Positions 26,382 through 34,861 of a stretch of DNA of 64,000 nucleotides are shown here, piece after piece. The stretch comes from Paenibacillus crassostreae (GTDB taxonomy: Bacteria > Bacillota > Bacilli > Paenibacillales > Paenibacillaceae), in assembly GCF_001857945.1 (NCBI RefSeq), contig NZ_CP017770.1, forward strand, positions 2,666,001 through 2,730,000, given 5' to 3'. Below the pieces are notes generated by a model. The model did not search any database, was not told where the DNA came from, and saw only the letters and a program-made list of their open reading frames with translations. The first letter of the stretch is position 1, and each line of letters starts with the position of its first letter. Made by a program: the position numbers and the translations under genes.

Positions 26382-26783
26382 ATGAAATATTCAAAAGCGA
26401 CGAATTATGCACTTCATACGATGTTATTTCTAGCAGTTGCTACTCCTAAGAAACATGTGGGTGTGCATCAGCTCGCTGAAAATCAAGAGGTTTCAACTAC
26501 GTATTTGTCCAAAATATTGACTAAGCTTGTTAAGGCAGGAATGGTAGAATCAATTTCTGGTGCTAATGGTGGGTATAAGTTAAAACCTGATTGGGAGAGT
26601 ATTTCCTTTTTAGATATTATTCAGGCAATTGAAGGTCCTACATCCTTATTTGACTATTGTATAGATCATAATCTTGAATGTTTGATACAAAAGGTCATGA
26701 TCTCTGCGGAAGAAAAGATGTTGAATGAATTAAAACATCAAAAAATAGTTGATATAGCTAAACAAATGGCAGTGGCTCCATAA
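26382..26783 (+). CDS. Rrf2-family transcriptional regulator
   Basis: 133 residues from ATG 26382, with GAGGGGAA upstream; a TTG at 26364 would overlap that ribosome site. Winged helix at about 1-75 (KATNYALHTMLFLA, QEVSTTYLSKILTKLVKAG) typical of Rrf2. The region used for iron-sulphur binding in IscR/NsrR has only two cysteines (DYCIDHNLEC), so a cluster ligand set is incomplete and it may be a redox or ligand sensor without a cluster. It precedes a flavoprotein reductase gene by 91 bases and is probably its repressor. Confidence 0.85.
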   Translation: MKYSKATNYALHTMLFLAVATPKKHVGVHQLAENQEVSTTYLSKILTKLVKAGMVESISGANGGYKLKPDWESISFLDIIQAIEGPTSLFDYCIDHNLECLIQKVMISAEEKMLNELKHQKIVDIAKQMAVAP

Positions 26784-26874
26784 GCCACGATTTTTTTACC
26801 CTCATTATAGACATTAAAGAGTATTAAAGTCTTTTATTAGTCGATAACAATTAAAAAGTAAAGGATGGAGAGAT

Positions 26875-27780
26875 ATGAATATTTATGATTGTCTTATTAT
26901 TGGAGCAGGTCCAGCTGGATTAAGCTCAAGTTTAACTTTAGGCAGAGCTAGAAGGAAAATTGCTGTAGTTGACAATAGTACAAATAGGAATAGAGTTACA
27001 CATGAGTCACATGGATTTATTACTCGAGATGGTATTAAACCACAAGAGTTTAAAGAGATCGGATTAAATGAACTGAAAAATTATCCATCTGTATCTTACT
27101 TTAATACAACAGTTACTGGAATAACCAAAGATTTTGGTAATGAACTATTTATCGCCAAAACAACGGATGGCCAGGAATTTGTTACAGAAAAGATTATATT
27201 AGCTACTGGAATTCAAGAGGTATTTTCTATTCAAAATGTAAGGGATTATTATGGGAAAAGCCTTTTTAGCTGCCCATATTGTGATGGCTGGGAGCTAAGG
27301 GATAAGCCATTAATTGTAATGGCAGAAAAAGAAGATCAAGTACTGCATATGGCTAAATTATTATATAACTGGTCGAAGGATTTAGTTATCATAACAAATG
27401 GAGTTGAACTATCTAAAGAAGGAGTTCAAGAGTTACACAAACGTAGTATCCAAATAAAATCGGATCCGATAAAAAACTTTATAGGTGATGACGGTTATCT
27501 ACAAAAAATTGAATTTGTATCAGGAGAAACGATCATTAGATCAGGTGGGTTTGTTGTTCCATCTTTTTATCGCCCGAATCAATTTGCTGAGAACCTTGGA
27601 TGTGAAGTACAAGAAAATGGAACAGTTGTAACAGATGGCGTTGGTAGAACAACACAAAAAAATATATATATTGCGGGAGAAACTGAAAAGTCCGGACCCT
27701 CCTCATTAATCATTTCTGCTGCCGATGGTAATAAAGCTGCAGTTTCCGTAAATACTGACTTAACTATGGAGCGTTTTTGA
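26875..27780 (+). CDS. Thioredoxin reductase-like FAD/NAD(P) oxidoreductase
   Basis: 301 residues. FAD-binding GAGPAGLSSSLTLGRA at the N terminus, NAD(P)-binding region around 150-200, and a redox-active SCPYCDGWE motif near 137. CPYC replaces the CATC/CAVC of classical thioredoxin reductases; this form occurs in the related group often paired with Rrf2 or MarR regulators, and includes small-molecule disulphide oxidases. C-terminal GETEKSG and AADGNKAA complete the FAD domain. RBS GGATGGAGAG. The physiological partner is unknown. Confidence 0.85.
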   Translation: MNIYDCLIIGAGPAGLSSSLTLGRARRKIAVVDNSTNRNRVTHESHGFITRDGIKPQEFKEIGLNELKNYPSVSYFNTTVTGITKDFGNELFIAKTTDGQEFVTEKIILATGIQEVFSIQNVRDYYGKSLFSCPYCDGWELRDKPLIVMAEKEDQVLHMAKLLYNWSKDLVIITNGVELSKEGVQELHKRSIQIKSDPIKNFIGDDGYLQKIEFVSGETIIRSGGFVVPSFYRPNQFAENLGCEVQENGTVVTDGVGRTTQKNIYIAGETEKSGPSSLIISAADGNKAAVSVNTDLTMERF

Positions 27781-27888
27781 TTACGGTAATAATAGACCTT
27801 TCTTATTGAGGTGATAGAGCAGAATAGTTCTATAAATAAGTTGATGAAAGTTATTTTTTGTATGAACTCTTAATGTGGAGGAACAACA

Positions 27889-28053
27889 TTGAAGAATAAT
27901 GAAAATTTAATGGTACATACATTAGCTGATATCGACAAAACTGAATTTAATTATTCTGGTTTTTTGTTCCCCCACTTACATAACCCTTCCATAATGGGTA
28001 ATAGTGTTTTCGCTTTATCTGTGAGACTGTACTCGACTTTTGGAGGAATTTGA
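27889..28053 (+). pseudogene. Truncated start of an unidentified gene
   Basis: A good ribosome site (GTGGAGG) precedes TTG 27889, and about 20 residues (MKNNENLMVHTLADIDKTE) read like a natural N terminus. From about 27951 the sequence is instead the reverse strand of an HxlR remnant, so the frame soon runs into foreign sequence and stops at 28053. It looks like a gene start cut off by rearrangement. Family not recognised. Confidence 0.3.
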
Positions 28054-28095
28054 GGATACTCTTTCCGATTCACCATACCATCTGCCTGCACATAC
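27951..28095 (-). pseudogene. HxlR-family regulator, C-terminal remnant
   Basis: On the minus strand the frame ending at 27951 reads ADGMVNRKEYPQIPPKVEYS, then LTDKAKTLLPIMEGLCKWG, the wing and last helix of HxlR-type winged-helix regulators. The N-terminal two thirds are missing; upstream the frame is lost. The rest of 27781-28358 contains no other gene I can recognise except a terminator. Confidence 0.65.
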
Positions 28096-28222
28096 GGACT
28101 AACTCAGCCATCTCAGCCATCTCGGTCGGCGCAGCGCCAAGTATGCGTAATATGTAGGCGAGGATTATTTTGCGCTAACATGAATAAAGATCAAATTGCC
28201 TGGCGCGATGAACACAATATGA

Positions 28223-28253
28223 AAAAGGACAATCATCAAGGGGTTGTCCTTTT
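28223..28253. terminator. Hairpin terminator
   Basis: AAAAGGACAA and TTGTCCTTTT form a 10-bp stem with an 11-base loop. It lies before the alpha/beta hydrolase gene and ends some older transcript or insulates that gene. Confidence 0.65.
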
Positions 28254-28358
28254 CTTGTATCCATAAATGACAAATTTTGCATACCTGCTGTGGTACGATC
28301 AAGATCGGAATGGGTATAAGTTATAGACTTACGAAAAATCAAATTGGAGGCGATAAGA

Positions 28359-29195
28359 ATGGCAAAGGTTACAGTAGGGAATGAGAATGATGCGCCAATT
28401 CAGCTTTATTATGAGGATCATGGGGTAGGTAAGCCGGTTATTCTTATCCATGGCTGGCCACTCAGCGGACGTTCTTGGGAAAAACAGGTTCCCGCTTTAG
28501 TAGAAGCCGGTTATCGAGTGATCACGTATGACCGTCGAGGATTCGGGCAGTCCTCTCAGCCTTGGAATGGCTATGAATATGATACGCTTGCAGCCGACTT
28601 GCATGAATTGATTATGCATCTCGATCTACGTGACATCACACTTGTCGGCTTCTCCATGGGTGGTGGTGAGGTTGCGAGATATATTGGTACATACGGTAAC
28701 GAGCGGGTACAGAAGGCGGTACTTGCTGCGGCGATTCCGCCATACCTCTATAAATCCGAGGATAACATGGATGGAGGGTTCGAGGATTCAGCAATCAAGG
28801 GACTTCAAGATGGAGTGAAGTCAGATCGCTTGGCGTTCCTGGATACGTTCACGAAAGAATTTTTTGCTTCAGGAGACAGAACCGATTTGGTAAGCGAGGA
28901 ATTCCGTCTTTATAATCGCGACATCGCCGCCTTTGCCTCGCCGAAGGGGACTCTCGATTGCATCGCGGCGTTCAGCTATACGGACTTCCGCGCCGATTTG
29001 GAGAAATTTAAGTTACCGACTCTGATTATCCACGGCGATTCGGATGCTATCGTCCCGGTCGAAATCAGCGGTCAAAGAGCCCATGAGCGTATTGCCGGAA
29101 GTCAGCTTGTGGTGGTGAAAGGCGGCCCGCATGGATTGAATGCGACGCATGCAGAGGATTTCAATGAGGCTTTGCTTCAGTTTTTGAAAGACTAA
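28359..29195 (+). CDS. Alpha/beta hydrolase of the non-haem chloroperoxidase type
   Basis: 278 residues from ATG 28359, with GGAGGCG upstream. LIHGWPLSGRSWEKQ, the nucleophile elbow GFSMGGGEVARY, an acid in HGDSDAIVP and the His in GGPHGLNATH form a complete triad. The sequence pattern matches cofactor-free haloperoxidase/arylesterase-type hydrolases, which act on small esters and can form peracids. Cytoplasmic. Stands alone with a terminator behind it; the convergent MerR gene is not an obvious regulator. Confidence 0.87.
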   Translation: MAKVTVGNENDAPIQLYYEDHGVGKPVILIHGWPLSGRSWEKQVPALVEAGYRVITYDRRGFGQSSQPWNGYEYDTLAADLHELIMHLDLRDITLVGFSMGGGEVARYIGTYGNERVQKAVLAAAIPPYLYKSEDNMDGGFEDSAIKGLQDGVKSDRLAFLDTFTKEFFASGDRTDLVSEEFRLYNRDIAAFASPKGTLDCIAAFSYTDFRADLEKFKLPTLIIHGDSDAIVPVEISGQRAHERIAGSQLVVVKGGPHGLNATHAEDFNEALLQFLKD

Positions 29196-29318
29196 TTTTA
29201 AGTCACTGCGTACCTTAGGAACGGCCGTATACCGATTGTACGGTGGTATAAGGGACTACGCCATTATTGGGTTCGAATGTCAAAAACATTGGACAAGATT
29301 ATAAAAAAACATAGGAGA

Positions 29319-29362
29319 AAGGCCTTGTGGTCCCAAATATGGGGCTAACAAGGCCTTTTTTT
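29319..29362. terminator. Rho-independent terminator
   Basis: GGCCTTGT and ACAAGGCC form the stem, followed by seven Ts on the plus strand. It lies between the convergent hydrolase and MerR genes; on the minus strand the tail is TTTCTCC, so it works mainly for the hydrolase. Confidence 0.8.
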
Positions 29363-29387
29363 ACGGAAATATAAGGAAGTATAAGTT

Positions 29388-30113
29388 TCACTTGTTTCTA
29401 TCTGCATAGACAGTCATTGCATCGCGCATGAATACGGCTAAGCCTTCGCCAAATTGATCGATATTTTTTGTGAACCGTACGTCCTCTACGTACATTTGAC
29501 CTAAGCCTTTGAAGGCTTCAAGTGAATAGTTCCCAATTGTATTCAAGAGCACGAACCACTCTTTAATTGCTGCTTGAGCCTCTTTTGAATCAGGTAAGAG
29601 GTGACGAAGAGTAGCAAGGTTTCGATAAATTTCATTGAATTTTTCTTGATCGGGTTTAGACATGCTTTTCGCTTTTTCGTTTGCTTCATCAACTGCATGG
29701 TCTCCCCATTTTTCTCGTGCCTCTTGTTCATATGGATTATGGCTAAAATCAAAGCCTTCGAATTTTTCTTGATTTGACATGTGTATTTCTCCTTTCGAAT
29801 GCTGAATTGTTTTTTCGATTGTCCCAATCATTTTATTCAGTCGGCTTCTTTTTTCAAGCAGCATTTTACGCTGCATTTCAAGAGCTTCTTCCCGATCGAA
29901 TGATGGTCTAGTAAGAATTTCATTAATTTTCTTTAAAGGGAAGCCAAGCTCTTTAAAAAATAAGATTTGTTGAAGAGTCTCGAGATTCTCGTCAGAATAT
30001 ACTCGATAACCTGATTCGGTGGTTTCCTCTGGGTTTAATAATCCTATTTCATCATAATGATGCAGTGTGCGCACACTAACCCCAACTAGATCAGCAACTT
30101 CCTTGACTTTCAT
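29388..30113 (-). CDS. MerR-family regulator with TipAS ligand-binding domain
   Basis: 241 residues. MerR helix-turn-helix at about 1-70 (VKEVADLVGVSVRTLHHYDEIGLL), a coiled linker, then a TipAS-type domain (about 125-240) that in TipA/Mta-like proteins wraps around a drug. A second in-frame Met at the linker could give a short ligand-binding form, as in TipA, since GGAGAAA precedes the ATG for MSNQEKF at about 29779. Its promoter has the 19-base spacer typical of MerR targets, so it most likely controls itself. No drug transporter lies directly beside it. Confidence 0.87.
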   Translation of the reverse strand: MKVKEVADLVGVSVRTLHHYDEIGLLNPEETTESGYRVYSDENLETLQQILFFKELGFPLKKINEILTRPSFDREEALEMQRKMLLEKRSRLNKMIGTIEKTIQHSKGEIHMSNQEKFEGFDFSHNPYEQEAREKWGDHAVDEANEKAKSMSKPDQEKFNEIYRNLATLRHLLPDSKEAQAAIKEWFVLLNTIGNYSLEAFKGLGQMYVEDVRFTKNIDQFGEGLAVFMRDAMTVYADRNK

Positions 30114-30137
30114 CTTGTTTCGCTCCCTTCACTAAGT

Positions 30138-30168
30138 ACTATAAAGTATCCCGTAACGTGAGAGTCAA
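30138..30168 (-). promoter_or_regulatory. MerR-type promoter with 19-base spacer
   Basis: On the minus strand TTGACT and TATAGT are separated by 19 bases, the long spacer that MerR proteins untwist. It lies just upstream of the MerR-TipAS gene. Confidence 0.65.
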
Positions 30169-30306
30169 TATGAATATAAAAAAGGTTTAGAGATAATAAA
30201 ATATCTCCAGAATGTATTACTTTCTATGGGACAGCAATTCACTTAAATTACGGAGGAATATGTGTTCGGATGTGTGCGGGGCGGCTGTTAAATTGATCGT
30301 TAGGTC

Positions 30307-30557
30307 TATTCCGACGGCTATTCGGTATCCGTACAGGACGAACGCTTCGGGTTCATAGATCATAACGCAAAGACGAATACGACCCGGTCACGAAGGAGAG
30401 TAAATACGGTCTGATCAACAAAGCCGGAGCCATCCTGACACCGCTGGAATATGATCGGTACGATACAACTGCCGATCCTGTGACGGGCAAGGCGCAGTGG
30501 GTTTTAACAAAGAATGACCCTACGACAGAGGGGTCAAATGGGTCGGACACTGAATAG
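30307..30557 (+). pseudogene. WG-repeat protein remnant
   Basis: One frame reads YSDGYSVSVQDERFGFIDHN, then a frameshift leads to EYDPVTKESKYGLINKAGAI and LTPLEYDRYD, ending at a stop at 30557. These are WG (KWG)-type repeats: short beta repeats with a G-[FL]-I-[DN] core. No start codon or full length remains. The rest of 30170-30777 holds no other recognisable gene. Confidence 0.5.
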
Positions 30558-30777
30558 TAGGACCAGTACGGAGTAGCAATCACTCGTTGATCTTGGGTAA
30601 TTGCTTCTTTTTGTGCTATTACTTGTGATACGGTGATGCGTATCGCGCATACTGGTACAGCGAAGAGTTGAGTTAAAAGTTGAAGCAGCAATGCTAAAAG
30701 TGACAGTAGGTGCGTAGGTCACAGCACTCGACTCATGTGGAGTGCGAATTATAGATGGAATGGAGGGGCGAGCCTAA

Positions 30778-31110
30778 TTAAAGGCTACGTCCCTGTTTTA
30801 GTGGGTTTTGGAAGTTGTAACTGATTTCAATTGAACCGTCATCATGAACATCAATTCGGTTAATCATCTTGTGAATCATATCTCGCAGTAGTTCCTCATT
30901 GCTTACGTCAAGCGCGGCGAATTTTAATAGTTCAGCCTTAAACACTGTAACTCGTGACTCTGTATCATGTTCATGGGTGATTTCAGTTTGTAAATGCACT
31001 GTTTTTTCCTCTAATACTTGTCGTTCGTTCTTGACCGCCCTAAAACAAGCATTGAACATATCCTTATCAATATCGCCGCTAGTCCATTTCCTCGTAGGTT
31101 GAACGATTTG
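30778..31110 (-). pseudogene. Serine recombinase, C-terminal remnant
   Basis: The minus-strand frame ending at 30778 reads DMFNACFRAVKNERQVLEEK, a coiled region, then EELLRDMIHKMINRIDVHDD and ISYNFQNPL, matching the C-terminal end of large serine recombinases. Upstream, NRSTYEEMD continues in another frame after a frameshift near 31080. The catalytic domain is absent. It marks the left side of the peptide-resistance island. Confidence 0.6.
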
Positions 31111-31198
31111 CTATCCAGTTTGCTGATTTCAAAACAGGCTTTGCACCGGCTGCTGGGCAGGACTGCAAATTCACCCTTGCATAGTTTTTTACCCATTT

Positions 31199-31231
31199 AG
31201 CCCAAATAGTCATTGACAGTCTATTTGGGCT
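31199..31231. repeat. Perfect 11-bp inverted repeat
   Basis: AGCCCAAATAG and CTATTTGGGCT surround an 11-base spacer. It lies between the recombinase remnant and the permease gene. There is no T run, so it is either a weak terminator or an old element end. Confidence 0.4.
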
Positions 31232-31382
31232 AATCTTTGATTGTAGTCGCACAGTTTGGGATTTGCATTTGGCGTAGGAAATACCCATGCCACTTTGTAG
31301 CTTTTTTTATTCGCTACATAGCTATTTATTTCAAATGTCTATTTTTAATTTTCCTTTGTCAGGTAATGACTGGAAAAGAAAA

Positions 31383-32138
31383 TCAGTTTTCTATTTTTCG
31401 TTTGCGTGTAAAAAGTAGTAAACCTATCAAGAACAAAATTGTAAATATGATAAGATAGCTTGTTAAACCAGTTATTGTGGCCATTGTAGGATTATCATAG
31501 TATGAAGTATTATCCACAAAATACATACATAAGCGATATGCAAAGGCACCGGGAATAAAGTAGCCTTGCGATGCTCCAATAAAGAAAACAGATACAAAGC
31601 CATAAATCACACCTAGTACGCTGGTTACAACAATATTTCTTGACAGATTGATAACTATTGCTCCAGCTACAATGGTAATTGGCACTAGCAGTAGGACTTC
31701 AAGGAAAAATCCTTTTGAAATATCAATAAAACTTGTGGAGCTAGTTGTAATCTTCTCCATGCCCATGAGAATGGGGAAGAAAGCTACAAGAAACAGGTAC
31801 ATAAGCCCAGCAAATGCAAAGGCAATGATCATTCCAACAATAACTTTTGAAAAATACAGCTTTGTTTTTGAATAACCATAAGTAATCCAGTTGATATAGG
31901 TTTGGTTCTTATATTCCATATAGAACAAAGAGCCAATCAATATAAATACTACCATAGGGAAGAACATTGAAAATTGATTGTTGATGAAAAAAAACAGATC
32001 ATCAAGAGGCTTTCCGCTTCCATTTAGGAACAGTCCCAAACTGCCAGTTAGTACTGGAATAAGTGTAAGCAGAAGCAACATAAGCAAAAACCATTCTCTT
32101 TTGAGTTTGCGAAATTCATTTATGATTAAGATTTTCAT
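31383..32138 (-). CDS. ABC-2 permease of a lantibiotic/bacitracin-type exporter
   Basis: 251 residues with six membrane segments (about 17-35, 52-70, 98-122, 136-160, 167-190, 222-243), the layout of BcrB/SpaE-like immunity permeases. Its ATG shares a base with the ATPase stop (TAATG). With that ATPase it forms a transporter likely to remove a peptide antibiotic from the membrane. AT-rich like its neighbours. It is the last gene of the unit led by the 58-residue membrane protein. Confidence 0.85.
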   Translation of the reverse strand: MKILIINEFRKLKREWFLLMLLLLTLIPVLTGSLGLFLNGSGKPLDDLFFFINNQFSMFFPMVVFILIGSLFYMEYKNQTYINWITYGYSKTKLYFSKVIVGMIIAFAFAGLMYLFLVAFFPILMGMEKITTSSTSFIDISKGFFLEVLLLVPITIVAGAIVINLSRNIVVTSVLGVIYGFVSVFFIGASQGYFIPGAFAYRLCMYFVDNTSYYDNPTMATITGLTSYLIIFTILFLIGLLLFTRKRKIEN

Positions 32139-32830
32139 TATTCGTTCTCCTTTTGATAGGAGGTCATAATATCTTCATACAGCTTTTCTAAATCCTGTTC
32201 ATTATCAAAACTATTCTGCATGGTTTTGATAATTTGCCCGCCACGAATAAAAATCAATTCGTCAGCAATCGCTGCTATTTCAGTAAGATTGTGACTTGAT
32301 ACCAAAATACAATGTTGGGGGGATTTCAGCCTATCTTTAAGCAAGATGCGAATCTCTTTAATCCCCAACGGATCCAGTCCATTGGTCGGCTCGTCAAGAA
32401 GCAGATATTTAGGCGTGTCCAGAAAAGCGCGGGCAATACCTAAACGCTGCTTCATACCAAGTGAGAGCTGGGAGAATTTCTTTTTTCTCGCACCCCATAA
32501 ATCTACTTGTTCCAGTGCACTTTGAATATCTGGCTGTTGCAGTCTCAGGTATTGTGAATGAAGCTGTAAGTTCTCCATGACAGTCAGATTGTTGTAAAAA
32601 GCAGGGTATTCAATCAGGCTTCCAAAATCACAGCTTGATAATAGTTGGTTATCCGAAGTGATTTTTCCAGAATAGGCAGTTAGACCAAGCATAGACTTGA
32701 ATAAGGTTGTTTTCCCGGCACCATTCGGACCAAGAAGCCCATATATTTTCCCTTCATTCAATTGTAAATTGATGTTGTCCAACAATGTATATGCCCCTAT
32801 AGTCAGGCTAACGTTTTCAATATTCAACAT
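32138..32830 (-). CDS. ABC ATPase of a lantibiotic/bacitracin-type exporter
   Basis: 230 residues from ATG 32830, which has AGAGGAG upstream; the frame extends to 32914 without a better start. Walker A GPNGAGKTT, signature LSLGMKQRL, Walker B YLLLDEPTNGLD and switch His in SSHNL are intact. Length and motif forms match BcrA/SpaF-type immunity ATPases. It starts 21 bases after the 58-residue membrane protein gene and is coupled to the permease. Confidence 0.87.
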   Translation of the reverse strand: MLNIENVSLTIGAYTLLDNINLQLNEGKIYGLLGPNGAGKTTLFKSMLGLTAYSGKITSDNQLLSSCDFGSLIEYPAFYNNLTVMENLQLHSQYLRLQQPDIQSALEQVDLWGARKKKFSQLSLGMKQRLGIARAFLDTPKYLLLDEPTNGLDPLGIKEIRILLKDRLKSPQHCILVSSHNLTEIAAIADELIFIRGGQIIKTMQNSFDNEQDLEKLYEDIMTSYQKENE

Positions 32831-32850
32831 GAAATGACTCCTCTTTTCTC

Positions 32851-33027
32851 TTATTGTGCAAACAGAAAAATGGCAAAGGTGATAACATAAATCACTAATG
32901 AAATACCTACCCATTTCGCATTGCTCTTCAGCCCTTTTAACCCATCTTTTAATAAACCGCTAACAGCAGCCAGTAGCATAGAGCCTAAAGCTAACATGGC
33001 AATCACCAAACAAATGTTGCTCAACAT
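32851..33027 (-). CDS. Small two-span membrane protein
   Basis: 58 residues with a strong ribosome site (GGAAAGGAGATG) 4-12 bases before the ATG. Two hydrophobic segments (about 5-24 and 41-57) are joined by a basic loop KDGLKGLKSNAKW. It opens the transcript with the exporter ATPase and permease, right below the response-regulator box at 33086. I do not recognise the family. It may be an accessory subunit or immunity peptide of the exporter. Confidence 0.65.
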   Translation of the reverse strand: MLSNICLVIAMLALGSMLLAAVSGLLKDGLKGLKSNAKWVGISLVIYVITFAIFLFAQ

Positions 33028-33085
33028 ATTCTCATCTCCTTTCCTATTACTTTTATCGTATCTAAAAAGATTATGAACTTTTTAG

Positions 33086-33107
33086 GGAAAGTCTAAGGAA
33101 AGTGTAA
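33086..33107 (-). promoter_or_regulatory. Tandem 11-bp response-regulator box
   Basis: On the minus strand TTACACTTTCC is followed without gap by TTAGACTTTCC. Two direct repeats one helical turn apart are the usual target of OmpR-type regulators. The box lies about 60 bases before the small membrane protein gene, so the regulator at 35779 probably switches on the exporter here. Confidence 0.6.
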
Positions 33108-33112
33108 GGATT

Positions 33113-33140
33113 AAAAAAAGAGCTGCATTTTCGCAGCTCT
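33113..33140 (-). terminator. Terminator after the histidine kinase gene
   Basis: On the minus strand AGAGCTGC and GCAGCTCT form an 8-bp stem followed by TTTTTTT. It separates the regulator-transporter-kinase unit from the downstream exporter unit. Confidence 0.85.
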
Positions 33141-33164
33141 AAATGAAAGTATGAAGTTTTACAA

Positions 33165-34079
33165 TTACCATATAGAGGATTCTTTCGAAAAAAGTATAGT
33201 TATTGAAAAAGTTTTGTCCTCTAATGAAGCTGTTATATTGCCACCCGTCTTTTCAATCAGTCTTTTTGCAATTGCTAAACCTAGTCCGGTTGTTTTTTTA
33301 CTTCTGGATTTATCGGTTGTATAAAATCGGTCAAAAATATGTGCAATATCCTCTGCCACAACCGTATTGGAAAGATTGGAAAATGAAATATAATATCCTT
33401 GGTTTCCCTGTTTAGAGCTGATGACATAATTACCTTCACCATAAAGTAAAGCATTATATATGACATTAGAAAACACTCGTATAATTGCTTCCTTGTCGCC
33501 CAAAATAATAAATGGTTCATTAGGGATACTAATATTTGGAATAACATTTTTCTTTTCAAAATCTCCGTAATAAGTGGCAAGCGTATCACGTAGAATATTG
33601 TTTAAATTGACTGGCTCATTGTTTAATTCCAACTCATCGGCTTCAATTCGTGCAAATTCAAAAAGCTGGTCAAGTAACTTTTTCACAGCAGAAATACGTT
33701 CTTGGGTTATCTGGACATACTCCAATTGTTCTACAGACAAATCCAGTTCTAAAAGCAACTGAATGTATCCGTTGGCAGTGGTGAGAGGGGTGCGTAGATC
33801 GTGCGATAAACTGGTGATGGTCTCACGAAAAGCATTGTTTTTATTTTCTATTTTGAGCCCCGTGTTTCTGTATTTAGCTAACAACGCGTTGAGGCTTTCG
33901 ATGAAAGCAATCATTTCATTATCGGATGTGCCTAAAGTGATTTCCTTTTGAGTATTTCGTTGCTCCAAATAAACCAGTTGCTTTCTTACTTCTTTAATCT
34001 GCCGCCTTCGTAGTATCAGTGCAGAAAGTAAGTAGACAGAAACAATAGTTGCAATAATCGAATAGATTATAAGTATCAT
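33165..34079 (-). CDS. Sensor histidine kinase
   Basis: 304 residues. One N-terminal membrane helix (about 3-23) and almost no extracellular loop, then a coiled region, H-box SLSHDLRTPLT near 92, and an HATPase domain with NVIYNALLYG, DRFYTTDKSR and TTGLGLAIAKRL. The lack of a sensor domain suggests it hears its signal from the membrane or from the partner ABC transporter, as Bce-like and intramembrane-sensing kinases do. It overlaps the permease stop by 4 bases, so kinase and transporter are co-translated. Confidence 0.88.
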   Translation of the reverse strand: MILIIYSIIATIVSVYLLSALILRRRQIKEVRKQLVYLEQRNTQKEITLGTSDNEMIAFIESLNALLAKYRNTGLKIENKNNAFRETITSLSHDLRTPLTTANGYIQLLLELDLSVEQLEYVQITQERISAVKKLLDQLFEFARIEADELELNNEPVNLNNILRDTLATYYGDFEKKNVIPNISIPNEPFIILGDKEAIIRVFSNVIYNALLYGEGNYVISSKQGNQGYYISFSNLSNTVVAEDIAHIFDRFYTTDKSRSKKTTGLGLAIAKRLIEKTGGNITASLEDKTFSITILFSKESSIW

Positions 34080-34861
34080 AACTTGCCCTTTTCCGAATTT
34101 TTAATATCAAAATGACAGAAAGTAGTTCTTGTCACTGCAATAGGAATTATAAAATACAAAGTAATTGTAACAATGATGCGGCCAATATTGTGTGGGATTT
34201 GTTCTATTTGTAGACCGTTTGAAAGCCCTACAATCCAATATTGATATAAAGGATATGACATATCCAAAGCGATTCCAATCTTTGTCAAATATAACCATAG
34301 TACTGCAATTAGAAGATAATTAACAAAAAAACTTGTCGTGCGATTGCGCAACAAATAGCAGATCATCAAAACAAAAGTAGTATAAGCACCAAAGGATAAA
34401 AACTGTATGGAAAGATATGTTCCTATCTCAAAAACAGGAATGTTGACCCCGGAAATATTAGCCCACATAGTAAAAATCACAGCATAGGCAAAGACAATGC
34501 ATATTACAAGATAAAGCATCATTGCACACAAGCAAGACAAGAGTTTACCCCAAAATATTGCTGTTCTTTTTATACCCTTTGACAGCAATACAGGGTATAA
34601 TTCTTGCTTAAAGTCACTTGTTATATGAACAATCAAAAATAATAATAAAGGGGAAATCATACTGTAGTCTGAAAATAAGTATTCTGTAAAGTCTGCAAGG
34701 GAGGGGAAAACGAGGCTTCCTGCTTTTTCTGGTACTCGAACATAATCATAATTGTAAGATATGGCCAACGCTAAGACAAAAAATATTGCGAGAGATAAAC
34801 AAACAATAAATGTTTTGCTCTTGCGAACACGATATAGCTCGCTTTGGAAAACAGCAATCAT
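34076..34861 (-). CDS. ABC-2 permease, partner of the degenerate ATPase
   Basis: 261 residues with six hydrophobic segments, beginning with a short cytoplasmic end and a span at about 19-37. It overlaps both neighbours by 4 bases (ATPase before, kinase after), which suggests one complex. The sequence has no strong motif; the build is that of peptide-immunity permeases. Because it is bound to the kinase and its ATPase is unusual, it may sense rather than transport. Confidence 0.8.
   Translation of the reverse strand: MIAVFQSELYRVRKSKTFIVCLSLAIFFVLALAISYNYDYVRVPEKAGSLVFPSLADFTEYLFSDYSMISPLLLFLIVHITSDFKQELYPVLLSKGIKRTAIFWGKLLSCLCAMMLYLVICIVFAYAVIFTMWANISGVNIPVFEIGTYLSIQFLSFGAYTTFVLMICYLLRNRTTSFFVNYLLIAVLWLYLTKIGIALDMSYPLYQYWIVGLSNGLQIEQIPHNIGRIIVTITLYFIIPIAVTRTTFCHFDIKNSEKGKL

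Noticed and set aside
31079..31288. Separate small gene upstream of the recombinase tail
   Set aside because: Only the last part aligns with a recombinase after a frameshift; the rest spans an inverted repeat and has no convincing protein character.
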